NCBI RefSeq assembly: GCF_022271435.1
Contig: NZ_JAFIQY010000001.1
Span: 558,001 to 622,000, forward strand
Direction: 5' to 3'
DNA length: 64,000 nt
Source of the DNA: Streptomyces monomycini
GTDB lineage: Bacteria; Actinomycetota; Actinomycetes; Streptomycetales; Streptomycetaceae
The notes beneath the pieces are model-generated. The model was not told where the DNA came from. It saw nothing but the letters and a program-made list of their open reading frames with translations, and made no database searches. Position numbers and translations under genes: made by a program. This document shows positions 48,878 through 59,500 of this stretch, piece after piece. Position 1 is the first letter of the stretch, and every line of letters starts with the position of its first letter.

Positions 48878-50117
48878 TCACCAGTCCGCCGGCAGGTATC
48901 CCACCCCGTACGCGGCGTTCAGCGGCGTGAAACGCAGGTCGGCGAGAGGAACGCGCAGCCGGAGGCCCGGCAGCCGCCGCAGGACGCGGGGGACGCACAC
49001 CCGCGGTTCCATACGGGCCAGTTCGGCACCGAGGCAGTGGTGGGCGCCGTGACCGAGGGCCAGGTGGTGCGGTGGTTCGCGGGTGACGTCGAGGCGGTCC
49101 AGGCCGTCGGCCAGTTCCTTGTCGCGGTCGGCCGACGGCAGGGAGCACAGTACGTACTCACCCGCCGCGATGTCCTGGCCGGCGATCGTGACGTCCCGCG
49201 TCGTCTGGAAGACCTTCCCGAAGGCCACCACCGACAAGTGGCGGATCAGCTCCTCGGCCGTGCCGTCGGGCCGGGTCCGGCCGTCGCGCACCAGCGCCGC
49301 CTGGCCTGGGTCGAGGAGGAGCGCGAGCAGGGACAGCCCCAGGGCGCCGCTGATCGTCGCGTACCCGGCCAGCAGCAACTGGCAGGCGATGCGCGCGAGT
49401 TCGTCGTCTCCCAGCCCGGTTCCGTGCGCGGTGACCAGGTGGCCGAGGACGTTGTCGCCGGGTGTGGCGCGGGCCGCCTCGACCAGCGCCCGCAGGTAGA
49501 CGTCCAGGCGCCGGAACGCCCCTGCCTGCGCCTCGTGGACCGGGTGGAAGTCGTGCAGGAGCGCGAGGTCGTGGTGGACGCCCGGCGTCCTCGACGGGAG
49601 CCCCCAGCAACTCCAGGAACAGCAACCGGGGTACCGGCAGGGCGAAGGCGGCGATCAGGTCGGCCGGCGGGCCGGCCCGCTCGATGGCGGCAAGGTGCCG
49701 GTCGGCCAAAGCCTCGGCACGCGGTTCCAGGGCGCGGGCGCGCCGGGCACTGAATTCCGGGGTGAGCATCCTGCGGATGCGCGCGTGCTCCTCGGGTCCG
49801 TACGTGTAGAAGACGCCGGGCCGCGGTGACGGAAACCTTTCGGGCGGCTCCGGGGGTGGCACCGGACCGTTCACGGCGGCGCGGGAACTGAAGCACCGCT
49901 GGTCGGCGATGACCCGGCGGGCGTCGGCGTAGCGGATGACCATCCAGGCGCGGGCGCCGGTCGGCAACGTCGTACAAACCACCGGCCGTTCCTCACGGAG
50001 CCGGGCGAACTCCTCCGCCGGGTCGAAGGGACAGGAGCGGGAACGGCGCACGAACAGCGGCACGTCCGGATCAGCGGCGCCGGCCCGGCCCTCCGCCCCG
50101 CCGCCGCACGCGTCCAC
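48878..50117 (-). pseudogene. Cytochrome P450, frameshifted
   Basis: Two frames make up one bacterial P450. The N-terminal part (from a possible GTG at 50117) reads DVPLFVRRSRSCPFDPAEEF, then EHARIRRMLTPEFSARRARA and LFLELLGAPVEDAG. At about 49580-49590 one base too many shifts the frame. The second part resumes VHHDLALLHDFHPVHEAQAG, then QLLLAGYATISGALGLSLLA, EELIRHL (ExxR motif) and GHGAHHCLG (heme Cys). The I-helix lacks the usual acidic residue (AGYATIS in place of AGxE/DTT). The gene begins immediately after, or inside, a truncated thioesterase frame, so its own N-terminus may also be damaged. It sits with megasynthase fragments and is likely a dead tailoring gene. Confidence 0.85.
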
Positions 50118-50484
50118 GACGTCGCGTTCGGCCAGCCGTACGGGCCACCCCGTAGGCGACGACGGCCCCCATGCTGTGCCCGAAGAGCGCCGGCGGACGG
50201 TCGAGCCGTTGGCGCAGCGCCGCGTGCACCTGGTCGGCGAGGTCGGCCATGGAGGTGAGCGGCGGCTCGGCGATACGGTTCTGCCGACCCGGATAGCAGA
50301 CGGCGCCAACTTCGGTACCGTGCGGTACCCGGTCCTGCCACCCGTGGAAGAAGGTCGCGGCGCCGCCCGCGTGCGGGAAGCGGACCAGCCGCAGCGCGGG
50401 GTCCGGCAGCACCCGCCGGCGCAGCAGCCACCGGGAGGCGTCCGTACGGCCCGGAGCGGGTTCGCGGGCGGATACGCCGGTCAT
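50071..50484 (-). pseudogene. Type II thioesterase, truncated
   Basis: The frame from ATG 50484 matches the N-terminal half of type II thioesterases that edit NRPS/PKS carrier proteins: RLVRFPHAGGAATFFHGWQD, VCYPGRQNRIAEPPLTSMAD, LFGHSMGAVVAYGVAR (nucleophile Ser). Family similarity stops at about residue 115, where about 120 more residues, including the catalytic Asp and His, should follow. The frame instead runs on as Arg-rich noise to 50071, and the P450 begins in another frame. ATGA overlap with the carrier fragment (50481-50484) shows the original operon order. Confidence 0.85.
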
Positions 50485-51104
50485 ACGGGGGCCTCCCGTT
50501 CGGGGGTCATACGGAGTCCTTCCGCTCGGGGAGCCGTACGGGGATCCTCCCACCCGGGGGCGGGACCGTCCGGCCCGGGTGATGCGGCGGTACCGCGCAG
50601 CGCGGCCACGTCGGCCGCCAGGCGCGCGACGGTCGGCGCGAGGAACACGGTCTTGACGGGCAGGTTCACGCCGAAGCTGTCCTGGCAGCGCTGTACGACC
50701 TGAAGTGCGGCCAGGGAGTGCCCGCCCAGGGCGAAGAAGTCGTCATGCAGGCCGATACCTTCGTCGTTACCGAGCACGTCCTGCCAGATGCGCTGGACTT
50801 CACGTTCCAGGGGGCTCCATCGACGGCTTCGGCGGCACCGGACTCCTGGCCGGGGAGCGTGCCTTCCGGCCAGCATGGCGCCGTTGTCGATGCCGGAGAG
50901 CAGTTCTTACCTGCTGCTGACGAGGGTGAGCGCGTCCGGCAGGGACAGGACGCCCGCGAGGTGGGCGGCGGCGTACTCGCCGAGGCTGTGGCCCGTCAGC
51001 ACGGAGGGGGCCACTCCGAAGGAGGCGAGCAGCCGGGCGAGGGCGACTTCGGTGATGAAGACGGCGGGCGTCGCAAGGCGCGGGTCCGGGCCGGCGTCCG
51101 GCAC
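50481..51104 (-). pseudogene. PKS acyltransferase fragment joined to an NRPS-type carrier domain
   Basis: One continuous frame with an internal TAA (50907-50909). The first part is the middle of a PKS acyltransferase: [20 protein letters not shown], then [20 protein letters not shown] (active-site Ser), [12 protein letters not shown]. The stop follows, and in the same frame ELLSGIDNGAMLA still fits the AT pattern. A few residues on, a carrier domain begins (WSPLEREVQRIWQDVL, then FFALGGHSLAALQVV with the phosphopantetheine Ser). The N-terminal part of AT, its C-terminal half and everything between are missing. It cannot work as an assembly-line protein. Confidence 0.85.
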
Positions 51105-51193
51105 GGTGTCCTCGCCGGGCCCGGACGGCCGCCGGCACCGGCCACGGCGCGAAACCGTCGCAGCGGCCGGTCCGCGGGGACTGCCCCGCGCGC

Positions 51194-52021
51194 TCAGGCG
51201 GCGGCCCGGAGCTCCGGCTCCGCGTTGTTCCGCTCGACCTCCGCCCGGACCCGGGACAGGGCCCGGCTGATCAGCCGGGAGACGTGCATCTGGGACAGGC
51301 CCAGTTCGGCGGCGATGGCGCTCTGCGTCATGTCCTTGAAGAACCGCAGGTAGAGGATGCGGCGTTCACGCTCGGGCAGCCGGGCCAGCGCGGGCTTGAC
51401 CGTCTCGCGGTCCTCGATGAGGCCGAAGCGGCCGTCGGCCGTGCCGAGGGTGTCCATGAGTGTGTAGTCGTCGTTGTCGCCGCTGCGGTCCAGGGCCACG
51501 TCCAGCGACAGGGACCGGTAGGTCTCCAGCGCCTCCAGCCCGAGCACCACGTCGTCCTCCGGGAGCCGGGCGTGCTCGGCGATCTGCGCCACGGTCGGCG
51601 ACCGGCCGTCCAGGGTGGTGCTCAGCTCCCGTACGGCCTTGCGGACCTTGTTGCGCAGTTCCTGGGTGCGCCGGGGCACGTGCACGTCCCAGGTGTGGTC
51701 ACGGAAGTGCCGCTTGAGCTCGCCCGTGATGGTGGGGATGGCGAACTGCTCGAAGGCGTCGGCACGCTCGGGGTCGAAGCGGTCGACCGCCTTGACCAGG
51801 CCGAGGGCGGCGACCTGCTTGAGGTCGTCCAGCTGCTCGCCGCGCTCGCGCAGCCGCACGGCCTGCCGGTGGGCCAGCGGCAGCCAGGCGGTGATCACAC
51901 GCTGGCGCAGCCGCTCCTTCTTGGGCCCGTCCGGCAGCGTGACGAGCAGCCGGAGTTCCTCGCTGGTGTCGGGGTCGTCGTGACGGCGCCCGTGGCGGCG
52001 CGCGATCATGGTGGTGGCCAT
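51194..52021 (-). CDS. RNA polymerase sigma factor, SigB/SigF/SigG subfamily
   Basis: A 275-residue alternative sigma factor of the Streptomyces SigB/F/G group used for stress and development. Region 2 is visible as [20 protein letters not shown] and [20 protein letters not shown]. Region 3 is [20 protein letters not shown]. Region 4.2 helix-turn-helix is [20 protein letters not shown]. The N-terminus ([15 protein letters not shown]) is charged. No anti-sigma or anti-anti-sigma gene is adjacent, which is common for this group's orphans. It follows a hairpin that isolates it from the giant genes upstream. AGGAG lies upstream of the ATG at 52021. Confidence 0.93.
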   Translation of the reverse strand: MATTMIARRHGRRHDDPDTSEELRLLVTLPDGPKKERLRQRVITAWLPLAHRQAVRLRERGEQLDDLKQVAALGLVKAVDRFDPERADAFEQFAIPTITGELKRHFRDHTWDVHVPRRTQELRNKVRKAVRELSTTLDGRSPTVAQIAEHARLPEDDVVLGLEALETYRSLSLDVALDRSGDNDDYTLMDTLGTADGRFGLIEDRETVKPALARLPERERRILYLRFFKDMTQSAIAAELGLSQMHVSRLISRALSRVRAEVERNNAEPELRAAA

Positions 52022-52195
52022 CGCCGGCTCTCCTTAGACGCTGGTGGGCGGTTCGCAGGCAGATGAGTGGCCACTCACCGGAAATCGGCAGACTGGCCCC
52101 TCTGGGACGGGGTGCCTGCGGTTCCGAAGCACTGACGCTCTTGTGTCCCGGCGTCGGTGCCTCACACACCGGGGCCGGAATTTTTTCCCACCGCT

Positions 52196-52214
52196 TCTTG
52201 CCCTGGGGGCAAGA
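52196..52214. terminator. Short perfect hairpin between co-directional genes
   Basis: An 8-bp perfect stem (52196-52203 with 52207-52214) with a 3-nt loop, in the 265 nt between the end of the giant gene (52287) and the sigma-factor start. A T6 run lies at 52181-52186 but on the plus strand, so for the leftward gene it reads as A. Termination is plausible; the same region must also hold the sigma-gene promoter. Confidence 0.45.
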
Positions 52215-52286
52215 GCGCAGGCCGACGCCCCCGCGGCCCCGGATCAGGCATCGGGGCGACGGGCGCGCCGGGCGGGCGAGGGGCCG

Positions 52287-55200
52287 CTATTCCTCCAGCA
52301 CCACCCGCCCGAACACCGTCGTCGTCAGCCCGAAGAAGTCCGCGTGGACCAGGCGCCGGGCCACCGGGCGGGTGACACCGTTCGCGGTGAGGGTGCCGGT
52401 GGCCGTCGTACGGTCCGTGAAGCAGGTCTCGGACTCCTCGACGAGCAGCCGGTACAGGCTCGGGGACGGGAACCGGGAGGGCGGCGGGGTCAGTTCGCCG
52501 GTCCAGGCGAAGCCGGTGCCGTCGGGGGTGCAGGTCAGCTCGGCCGTGGCGTCGGTCGCCGTCCAGTCCAGGTCACTGCCGGAGCGGGCCCGCTGCTGCA
52601 CGGTGGCGGTGACGCGGCGACTGGCCGCCATGCCGTCCCGTCCCGGCCCGGTGAACTCCCCCGCGTCGTTGGCGGCGGCCGGGCCGCTCAGCCCGACGCG
52701 GATCCGGCCGTCGGCCGTCATCGCGGCGGTGACGGTACGGCCGGGCATCAGCTGGACGAACTCCCCGGTGACCGCTTTCGACAGGTGCAGGGGATCGACG
52801 GCGTACGGCTGGTAGCGCGCGAAGACCGGCCGCAGACAGGGGAAGTAGGCGGGGCTGTCGGCCAGGTCGCCGAGGTCCACGTCGATGTCGCAGGTCCAGA
52901 GGCCCAGCTGCGCGTCGTACTCCGGCACGTACGCGGCGACCGTGACCGCCGCCGGCGCGCCGCCGACGGTCTCGGCGAGCAGCCGTCCCGTGGCGGTCAC
53001 CGCGGCGTTCGGGAAGTTGGCGGGGCGCAGGCGCGGCAGGACAGAGTCGTTCGCCCAGGCGGGGTCGGTGCCGCAGCGGGTGACCAGTTCGGCCGGGAGC
53101 CTGCTGCCGGGGTCGAGGACGACGGCGAGGAGTTCGTCGTCCCCCGAACTGAACCAGGGGCGGCGGAGGTGGACGCGTACGCCCGCGCTCCGGCGGGTCC
53201 GGGTCACCCGGTGCGCTTCGGTGTCCACCGTGCGTTCCCAGGTGAAGGTGGGGACGGTGTGGCTCACTTCGGGCGGCTCGGGGCGGCGGGTGGCCGGCAC
53301 CGGCCAGCCCCGCCCGGCGGGTCCGGCGGCGGCCGGGCCCCGGCTGGTGATCAGCTCGGGCCGGTCGGTGATCGCCGGAGGGAAGTACTCACGGAAGCGG
53401 GTGGTCGCGGTCGGCGTGTAGGTGACGTTGCGGTGCCGGGTGTCGCGGAAGTCGTGCCGTACGCCGTCGAAGCTGCGGGTGTTCCGGAAGCGGTCGGTGG
53501 TGAGGTCGCCCACGTGGTCGTAGCCGGTCACGCGGCGGGGCGCGGACTCCTTGACGTCGTCGAGCCACTCCTCCCAGGTCGCGTCCAGATCGATCTGGCC
53601 GGTGCTCCTGGCGTGCAGGGTCAGCGTGCCGGAGACCAGCGCGGAGGTCTCCCCGGCCGCACGGCGGAAGCGCAGGCCGGCCAGGGACGGCGGAGCCAGC
53701 GGCTTCTCGACGGCGTGCACGAGGGTGAGTTCCGTCCACGGCGTGATCATCCAGTTCTCGCCGGCCGCCGACGCGGCCGTCAGGCCCCGCTGCTGCTCCG
53801 GGGTCAGGCGCAGCGGGTCGTTCCACAGGGGCGAGGCGGTCAGCAGCCGCCAGACGCGGAACAGCGGGAGGTCCGCCTCCGCGATCCGGCAGCTCATCCG
53901 GACGGTCACCACCTCCGCCTTCGGCACGTACACGGTCAGGACGCCGCCCACCGGCGGGTCCGGCGGGCGGTCCCCCTCCACGATCCGCAGCCGCAGCGGC
54001 CGTGCCTGCGGCCAGGTGCCGGTGAAGTCGTAGGTGCGGTGGGGGTCGGCGCCCGTGCCCGGCAGTCCGCGCAGGGCGATGCCGCGGGCGGGGACGTCGG
54101 GCAGGTACGGGAGCAGGAGCCGTTCGGCGTCGTGGACGACGTACTCGCCGGTGTGCAGGCCGTCGCCGCGTGCCACCGGCAGTTCGGTCAGGGGCGAGGT
54201 GTCGTGCGGGCTGTGCTTGGCGACGTGGATCTCCTTCGCGGCCTTCAGGTCGCGGGTGACGCGGGGGTCCTCGGGGAGGCTGACCACCGTGTCGAGGTAG
54301 CTGCCCGCCTCGCGGGACGCCGCGGCGAAGTACTGGCGGCGCAGGGCCTCGGGCTTGCCGGGGCCGAAGACCGCGTCGTACACACCGTGCTGCTCGGCCA
54401 TCTGGAGCGCGCTCTTGGGCGGGCTGAGGTGCCGTTCGTCGAAGGCGCGGTAGCGGCGGTCGAGGCCGTCGGCGGGCGAGTTCTTCCCGTGGTCGGGGAC
54501 CTGCGGGTTGCGGAGGTCGGCCCATTCCCCGGGCGACAGCGGCCGTCCGTCCTCGTCGACGGTGCTGCGGATGACCAGGTGCGGTTCCGACTCGCCTTCC
54601 AGGAACGGCCACCTCGGCACGATCACGGGCGGCGGTACGGGTTCCCATCGGCCGTACGTGACGGGCTCGGTGGCGGTGCCCTCCACGGCGGGCGCCCCGG
54701 GGCCGAGGCTGTTGCCCGCGAGATCGACCAGGCGGGCGCGCAGCCGGTACGTACGGCCGTAGCGCAGGGCGGGCAGCGTGCCGGGGGTGGGCCGGAAAGC
54801 GGCGGCGAGCGGGAAGCGGTCGGAGATCTCGGGTGCGGGCACCTGCGGCCGGTTGTCGGCGCCGAGGGTCCGGCCGGGCGGCGGGGCGGCCAGGCTCCAG
54901 CCGTGCCAGCCGAACAGTGCCTGGTGGACGTAGAGCTGGTGGTCGGCGGCGCGGTCGCGGGTGACGGCGGACGCCTTGACGTGCCCCTCGTCGGGTGCGG
55001 CGGTGAGCGGTACGGCCGGCGCGCCGGGACGCCTGATCGCGTACTCCCCCGTCCGCGCGCACAGCGGGTACCAGGCGGTGACGCGCCCGGTCCGCTCGTC
55101 CGCCACGCCGACGTCCACGCGCAGGCCGCGGACGAGGTGCGCGGCGTCCAGGACCGCGGCGGCGACGGGCTGCCCGTCGGGGCCGACGCCCGCCGTGTGC

Positions 55201-56513
55201 CGCGCGTCGGCCTCCATCTGGTCGGCCAGGGTCCGGTCGCGGTCGTCGTGGACGACGGTCAGGCCCGCGCCGTGCAGGGCCGGTACGGCGGTGGGGTCGG
55301 CGGCGACGGCCGTGCCCGGTTCGCCCGTCCCGCTGAGGTACTGGTCGATGACGCGGGAGAACTCCACGAACTTCATCGCGGCGCCGTCGAGGTCCAGGTC
55401 GGTGGTGTGCACGGTGTCGGCGCCCAGCCTGAGCATCCGGTGGCCGTGGAAGCCGTCGTCGGCGGCGTACGGTTCGAAGCGCCGGCCGGGGACGTACCGC
55501 AGCGCCGTCCAGGGACGCAGCGTCTCGTCGGCGTTCAGGTGGTCCTGGGCCGCCGTGAAGGCCACCCGGGCCTGCCAGTGGTCGGCGAGACCGGCCGGGG
55601 GTGTGACGAGCAGGTCGAGGGCGAGGCCGAAGCGGCGCAGGAGCTCGGGGTAGTCGGCGAGGAGGGCGCACGCGGTGTGGAAGTCGAAGTCCGGCGCCTG
55701 CGGGGGCGGTTCGGCCTCGGGTGCGGCCTGGGACGGTACGGCGGCGGAGGCCGCAGGGCGCGCGGCCCGGTCGTAGAAGCGGTACATCTCGGCGAGTCCG
55801 AGCAGCGCGCTGTCCTGCATGTAGTCGCGTGCGGCGCGGTCCATGTGCCGGGGGCGGTACAGGTGGGGGTCGGCGGTGGCGTCCTGCTGTCCGGCGGGCG
55901 GGGCGCCGAGGAGGCCGTCGAGCCGGGGGTAGGTGGTGCCGACCTGGCCGGAGAAGGCCCGGATGGTGCGGGTCAGGACGTCGGTGAGGTCGCTGCCCTG
56001 GGGGTGGTCCCAGTCGGCGGCGGGCCCCTGCGCCTCCAGGGGCGCCGCGAGGTTCAGCTCGCTGCCTTCGGCCGGCGGGTTCGCCCGGCGGTCGGCCGTC
56101 GCGCTCACCGCCGCCTCGTACAGCGCCGTGACCTGGTCGTGCACCGCCCCGGCGGGGAACGAGCGCAGCACCGGGAGCGGTGCCGCCGTGGCGGTGAAGG
56201 CACCGGAGGGCGCGTGGACCACCGTGTCGGGCCTGAACAGCTCGGTCCACAGCGCGCTGTCGGCCGGCGGGAAGCGCCCGGTCTGGACCGTGGTGGGGAC
56301 GAGGACGCCCGGCCCGGTGGTGCCGGGCGCGCGGAAGGCGACCTGAAGCGCGGGCGCGTATGTGCGCAGGGTGTCCGGCCAGTCGCGGAAGCCCTGGAAG
56401 GCGTCGAGGCGGGTGCCGCCGGTGAGGCGGGGGCTGACCAGCACCGTCAGCCGCAGTGTGCCGTCGGCGGCCGGGCCGTCGGGCAGTACGGTCCACCGGA
56501 TCGTCTCGGGCAT
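52287..56513 (-). CDS. Giant protein of unknown function (1408 residues)
   Basis: A 1408-residue protein I do not recognise. It has no signal peptide, lipobox or membrane helix. The text is beta-rich, with domain-like pieces such as YRLRARLVDLAGNSLGPGAP (about 610), which looks like an Ig-like strand pattern, plus many His- and Asp-rich loops (YDFTGTWPQARPLRLRIVEG). The C-terminus ends TVFGRVVLEE. ATG 56513 lies three bases after the stop of the 1239-residue gene, so the two are translationally linked. Codon use is like the neighbours, with no sign of breakage over 4.2 kb, so it is under selection. Confidence 0.75.
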   Translation of the reverse strand: MPETIRWTVLPDGPAADGTLRLTVLVSPRLTGGTRLDAFQGFRDWPDTLRTYAPALQVAFRAPGTTGPGVLVPTTVQTGRFPPADSALWTELFRPDTVVHAPSGAFTATAAPLPVLRSFPAGAVHDQVTALYEAAVSATADRRANPPAEGSELNLAAPLEAQGPAADWDHPQGSDLTDVLTRTIRAFSGQVGTTYPRLDGLLGAPPAGQQDATADPHLYRPRHMDRAARDYMQDSALLGLAEMYRFYDRAARPAASAAVPSQAAPEAEPPPQAPDFDFHTACALLADYPELLRRFGLALDLLVTPPAGLADHWQARVAFTAAQDHLNADETLRPWTALRYVPGRRFEPYAADDGFHGHRMLRLGADTVHTTDLDLDGAAMKFVEFSRVIDQYLSGTGEPGTAVAADPTAVPALHGAGLTVVHDDRDRTLADQMEADARHTAGVGPDGQPVAAAVLDAAHLVRGLRVDVGVADERTGRVTAWYPLCARTGEYAIRRPGAPAVPLTAAPDEGHVKASAVTRDRAADHQLYVHQALFGWHGWSLAAPPPGRTLGADNRPQVPAPEISDRFPLAAAFRPTPGTLPALRYGRTYRLRARLVDLAGNSLGPGAPAVEGTATEPVTYGRWEPVPPPVIVPRWPFLEGESEPHLVIRSTVDEDGRPLSPGEWADLRNPQVPDHGKNSPADGLDRRYRAFDERHLSPPKSALQMAEQHGVYDAVFGPGKPEALRRQYFAAASREAGSYLDTVVSLPEDPRVTRDLKAAKEIHVAKHSPHDTSPLTELPVARGDGLHTGEYVVHDAERLLLPYLPDVPARGIALRGLPGTGADPHRTYDFTGTWPQARPLRLRIVEGDRPPDPPVGGVLTVYVPKAEVVTVRMSCRIAEADLPLFRVWRLLTASPLWNDPLRLTPEQQRGLTAASAAGENWMITPWTELTLVHAVEKPLAPPSLAGLRFRRAAGETSALVSGTLTLHARSTGQIDLDATWEEWLDDVKESAPRRVTGYDHVGDLTTDRFRNTRSFDGVRHDFRDTRHRNVTYTPTATTRFREYFPPAITDRPELITSRGPAAAGPAGRGWPVPATRRPEPPEVSHTVPTFTWERTVDTEAHRVTRTRRSAGVRVHLRRPWFSSGDDELLAVVLDPGSRLPAELVTRCGTDPAWANDSVLPRLRPANFPNAAVTATGRLLAETVGGAPAAVTVAAYVPEYDAQLGLWTCDIDVDLGDLADSPAYFPCLRPVFARYQPYAVDPLHLSKAVTGEFVQLMPGRTVTAAMTADGRIRVGLSGPAAANDAGEFTGPGRDGMAASRRVTATVQQRARSGSDLDWTATDATAELTCTPDGTGFAWTGELTPPPSRFPSPSLYRLLVEESETCFTDRTTATGTLTANGVTRPVARRLVHADFFGLTTTVFGRVVLEE

Positions 56514-56516
56514 GGC

Positions 56517-59500
56517 TCAGCTCACTTCCGCGAAGGCAGTGCAGTACTCGGTGACGGGGTCGCGCCGGGCGCCGGTGGCCGGGTCGGTGTAGGGCGCCAT
56601 CATGTCGGCGTACGTGGGCGGCCGGGGTGGCTCCTGCGCCGCCGCCCCCGCGCCGCCGAGCGGGGCGGGGGGCGGCCCGCTGCCCACGAAGCGCTTCTCG
56701 CACTCGATCGTGACCGACTGCGACCAGAAGCCGATGTGCACGCTGACGGAGATCCTGGCCCGCCCGTAGACGGTTCCGGTGGCGGTCTCGAAGGTGAGGT
56801 CGAGGTAGATCTCGATGGAGGCGGAGACGATGCCGAGGACGTCGACCTCGCCGCGGGCCCGGAAGTAACCGGTCAGCCGGGACTCCCCGGTCTGCAGCTC
56901 CAGGCGGAAGTAGATGCCCGCCATGACGGACAGGCTGCCGCTGGCGACACCGAAGTTGAGGGAGACGGCGGCGCCGAATTCGAGGCCCGCCTCCAGGACG
57001 GCCACCCGCTGGGGCGTGAGGACGATGCCGAAGAACCCGCCGCCGCCGAGCAGCGAGACGGTGAGCCGGAAGGGGGCCTGCCGGCTGCAGAAGGAGAAGC
57101 CGATCTCCAGTGACCGGCCGAGGAAGGGCAGGTCGAGGTAGGCGTCCAGGCGCAGGTTCTCCAGGCTGAACACGCCGATGGCCAGGTTCGGCAGCGGCAG
57201 CCCGTACCGGGCGACGATGCCGGAGGGCGTGACCTGGATGCCCGGCGGGTCGCTGAAGCCGTCCACCGGGATGAGCTTGCGCAGCGTCTGGACGAAGGAG
57301 AGCGGACCGATGAAGTCGACGCTCTTGAGGACGACGTCGATGTCGGGTTTGCGGCCGGCCCGGGCGGTGAAGCGGACGTGTTGGAAGCTCAGCCGCAGCG
57401 CGTTGAACTTCGGCACGAGGATCAGGGCGAAGTTCTCCAGGCTGCAACTGACGTCAGCGCCGACGCTCAGGTCCCGGCGCAGGGAGCCGCGCAGATCCAC
57501 GACGAGGGACAGCCGCCCGTCGGCGTCCGGCAGGAAGACCGGTGAGCCGTCCAGGAGGACGGGCTGAATGTCCGGGTTCCACTCCAGGCGCGCGTTGACG
57601 GTCTCCGGCAGCCGGAAGCCGTTGGCGGCCTGCTGGACGGCGTCGCGCAGCGCGACGACCTCTCCGGCGGCCCGGGTCCAGGTCGCGATCTGCTGTTGGA
57701 CACGGGTGAGCAGGGCCCGTACGCCCGGGTCGGCGCCGGCGGGCAGGGTGTTCAGCAGGTTGGTCAGGGCGGTGGTGAAGGCGGCGAAGGCGGTGTCGAC
57801 CTGCTGCATCGTGATCGGCCCGGTACGGCCGGCGAGCCCCTGGGCCACGAAGTCCCCGACGACGGTGACGAACTTCTCCGCCGTGTCGGCGACCTGGCGG
57901 GCGGCGGCCGGGTAGCGGTCGAGTTCGTGGGTGAGCAGCTGCCGGGCGCGGCCGAGGTCGGAGAGGAAGCCGGTGACCGCGCTGACCGTCTCGGTGAAGA
58001 AGTTGGGCACCTTCAGGGCCTTGCCGAGCCCGTCCACGCCCTTGATCACTTCGGCGAGCGGCACCACGCCCAGCAGGCTCGGGCCGACCGCGTCGAGGAC
58101 GTCCAGCGGGCGGAAGAACTCCTCCGGGCGGAAGGTTCCGTCGGCGATGAGCTGGAGCGGGTCCTCGCCGCCGACGGCCGGGACGCCCGAGACCGGTCCG
58201 GTCAGGCGGGACAGTCCGGACACGATCATGCTGGGTGCGGTGAGGCCGCCGGACCGGTCGCTCTGCCGGCCGAAGTCCATCCGCAGCGGCTGGTTCTCGG
58301 GGGTGAGCAGGCTGAGGAAGACCTGCCCCGCGTTGGCCTTGCGGACCGGGCCGCCGACGGTGTCGAAGCCGGACAGGGCGTACCGCTTCGCATAGGCGAC
58401 GGGCACCGTGGCGTCCGTACCGCTGAGCCGTCCGACGGCGGGCACGACGGCCTGCGCCCAGCGCAGTTGCGGCAGGAACTGCGCGTTCTTCGACACGGCC
58501 GGGTCGCCCGGCGCCGGGTCGGCCAGCGCGGGCGGCGCCGCCATGCCCCACACCATCCGGGTCACGTCGAGCCGGGTGTCGTCGGGCCGGAGGACGGGCG
58601 CGAGCGCCACCGACTGGCCGAGGAGGTCGGCGCTGGCCTCGACCGGGTGCTCCGCCGCCGCGGCGCCGGGCGCGGCGGCGGCGGCCGGCGGGTTGCGGTC
58701 CAGCGCGTTGTACTCGGCGACGGCCGCGGCGAGTCCGGTGCCGGTGGCCAGCGTCTCGTCGAGGAAGAGCAGCGGCGTACGGAACTCGACGGCGTTCCCG
58801 CCGTGGTCGACCGCGGTGACCTTGAAGTGGAACGGCTGCTCCGCGGGGGTCGCGGGGAAGAACTTGCGCCGGTCGACGGGCGGTACGAGGTTCGGAGTCT
58901 CCACGGTGTCCAGGCGCACGCTGGTGAAGGGGAACAGCACGTTCGCCAGGTCGCTCGCGGGGTCGGGCCCGGTGGGCAGCGCGGTCTTCGGGTCGTACGT
59001 GCGCAACGGCTGCCGTACCACGACGAACTCCCGCTGGATCAGGTAGGCGGCCCGGGAGTCGTCGAACTTCCGCTCGGTGACGCGGACATAGACCGCCTTG
59101 TGCCCGAAGGGGCACAGGAACCCCTCGCGCATCACCCGGACGTAGTGGTCGCGTCCCATGGTGGCCCGGTGGCGCCATTCGGAGAGCGAGACGCCGCGCG
59201 GCCGTCGCGGCCAGGAGCCGAGGCCGTCCAGCCAGCCGCCGGCCGTGGAGAGCATCAGCAGCCGTACGGACACGGGCTGCGGGACGTACGGGCTGCCGTC
59301 CGGCCCGACCAGGCCCGCGCCGGTGGTGAGGTCGACGATGTCCCGCCGGTCGTCCGGCTCCAGCGCCTGCCGGAAGGCGTACGGCGCGCCCGGGTCGCCG
59401 CCGCGTTCGCGGTTCCACACCGCGCGGACCGTCCCGGCGTCGAGCCGGGTGTGCCAGAGCGGGACGCGGGCGCCCGGCTCGGGCGCCGGAATCCTGCCCC

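Noticed and set aside
50907..50909. Stop-codon readthrough or recoding to make an AT-carrier protein
   Set aside because: Large parts of the domains are missing on both sides of the stop, so decay explains it better than recoding.
52044..57113. A 1689-codon open frame on the plus strand opposite the giant genes (and similar long frames at 57696-60248, 60359-63352 and 14254-17949)
   Set aside because: These are antisense shadows caused by high GC third positions. Their proteins are Arg/Gly/Pro-rich without motifs, while the opposite strand encodes recognisable or well-structured proteins.
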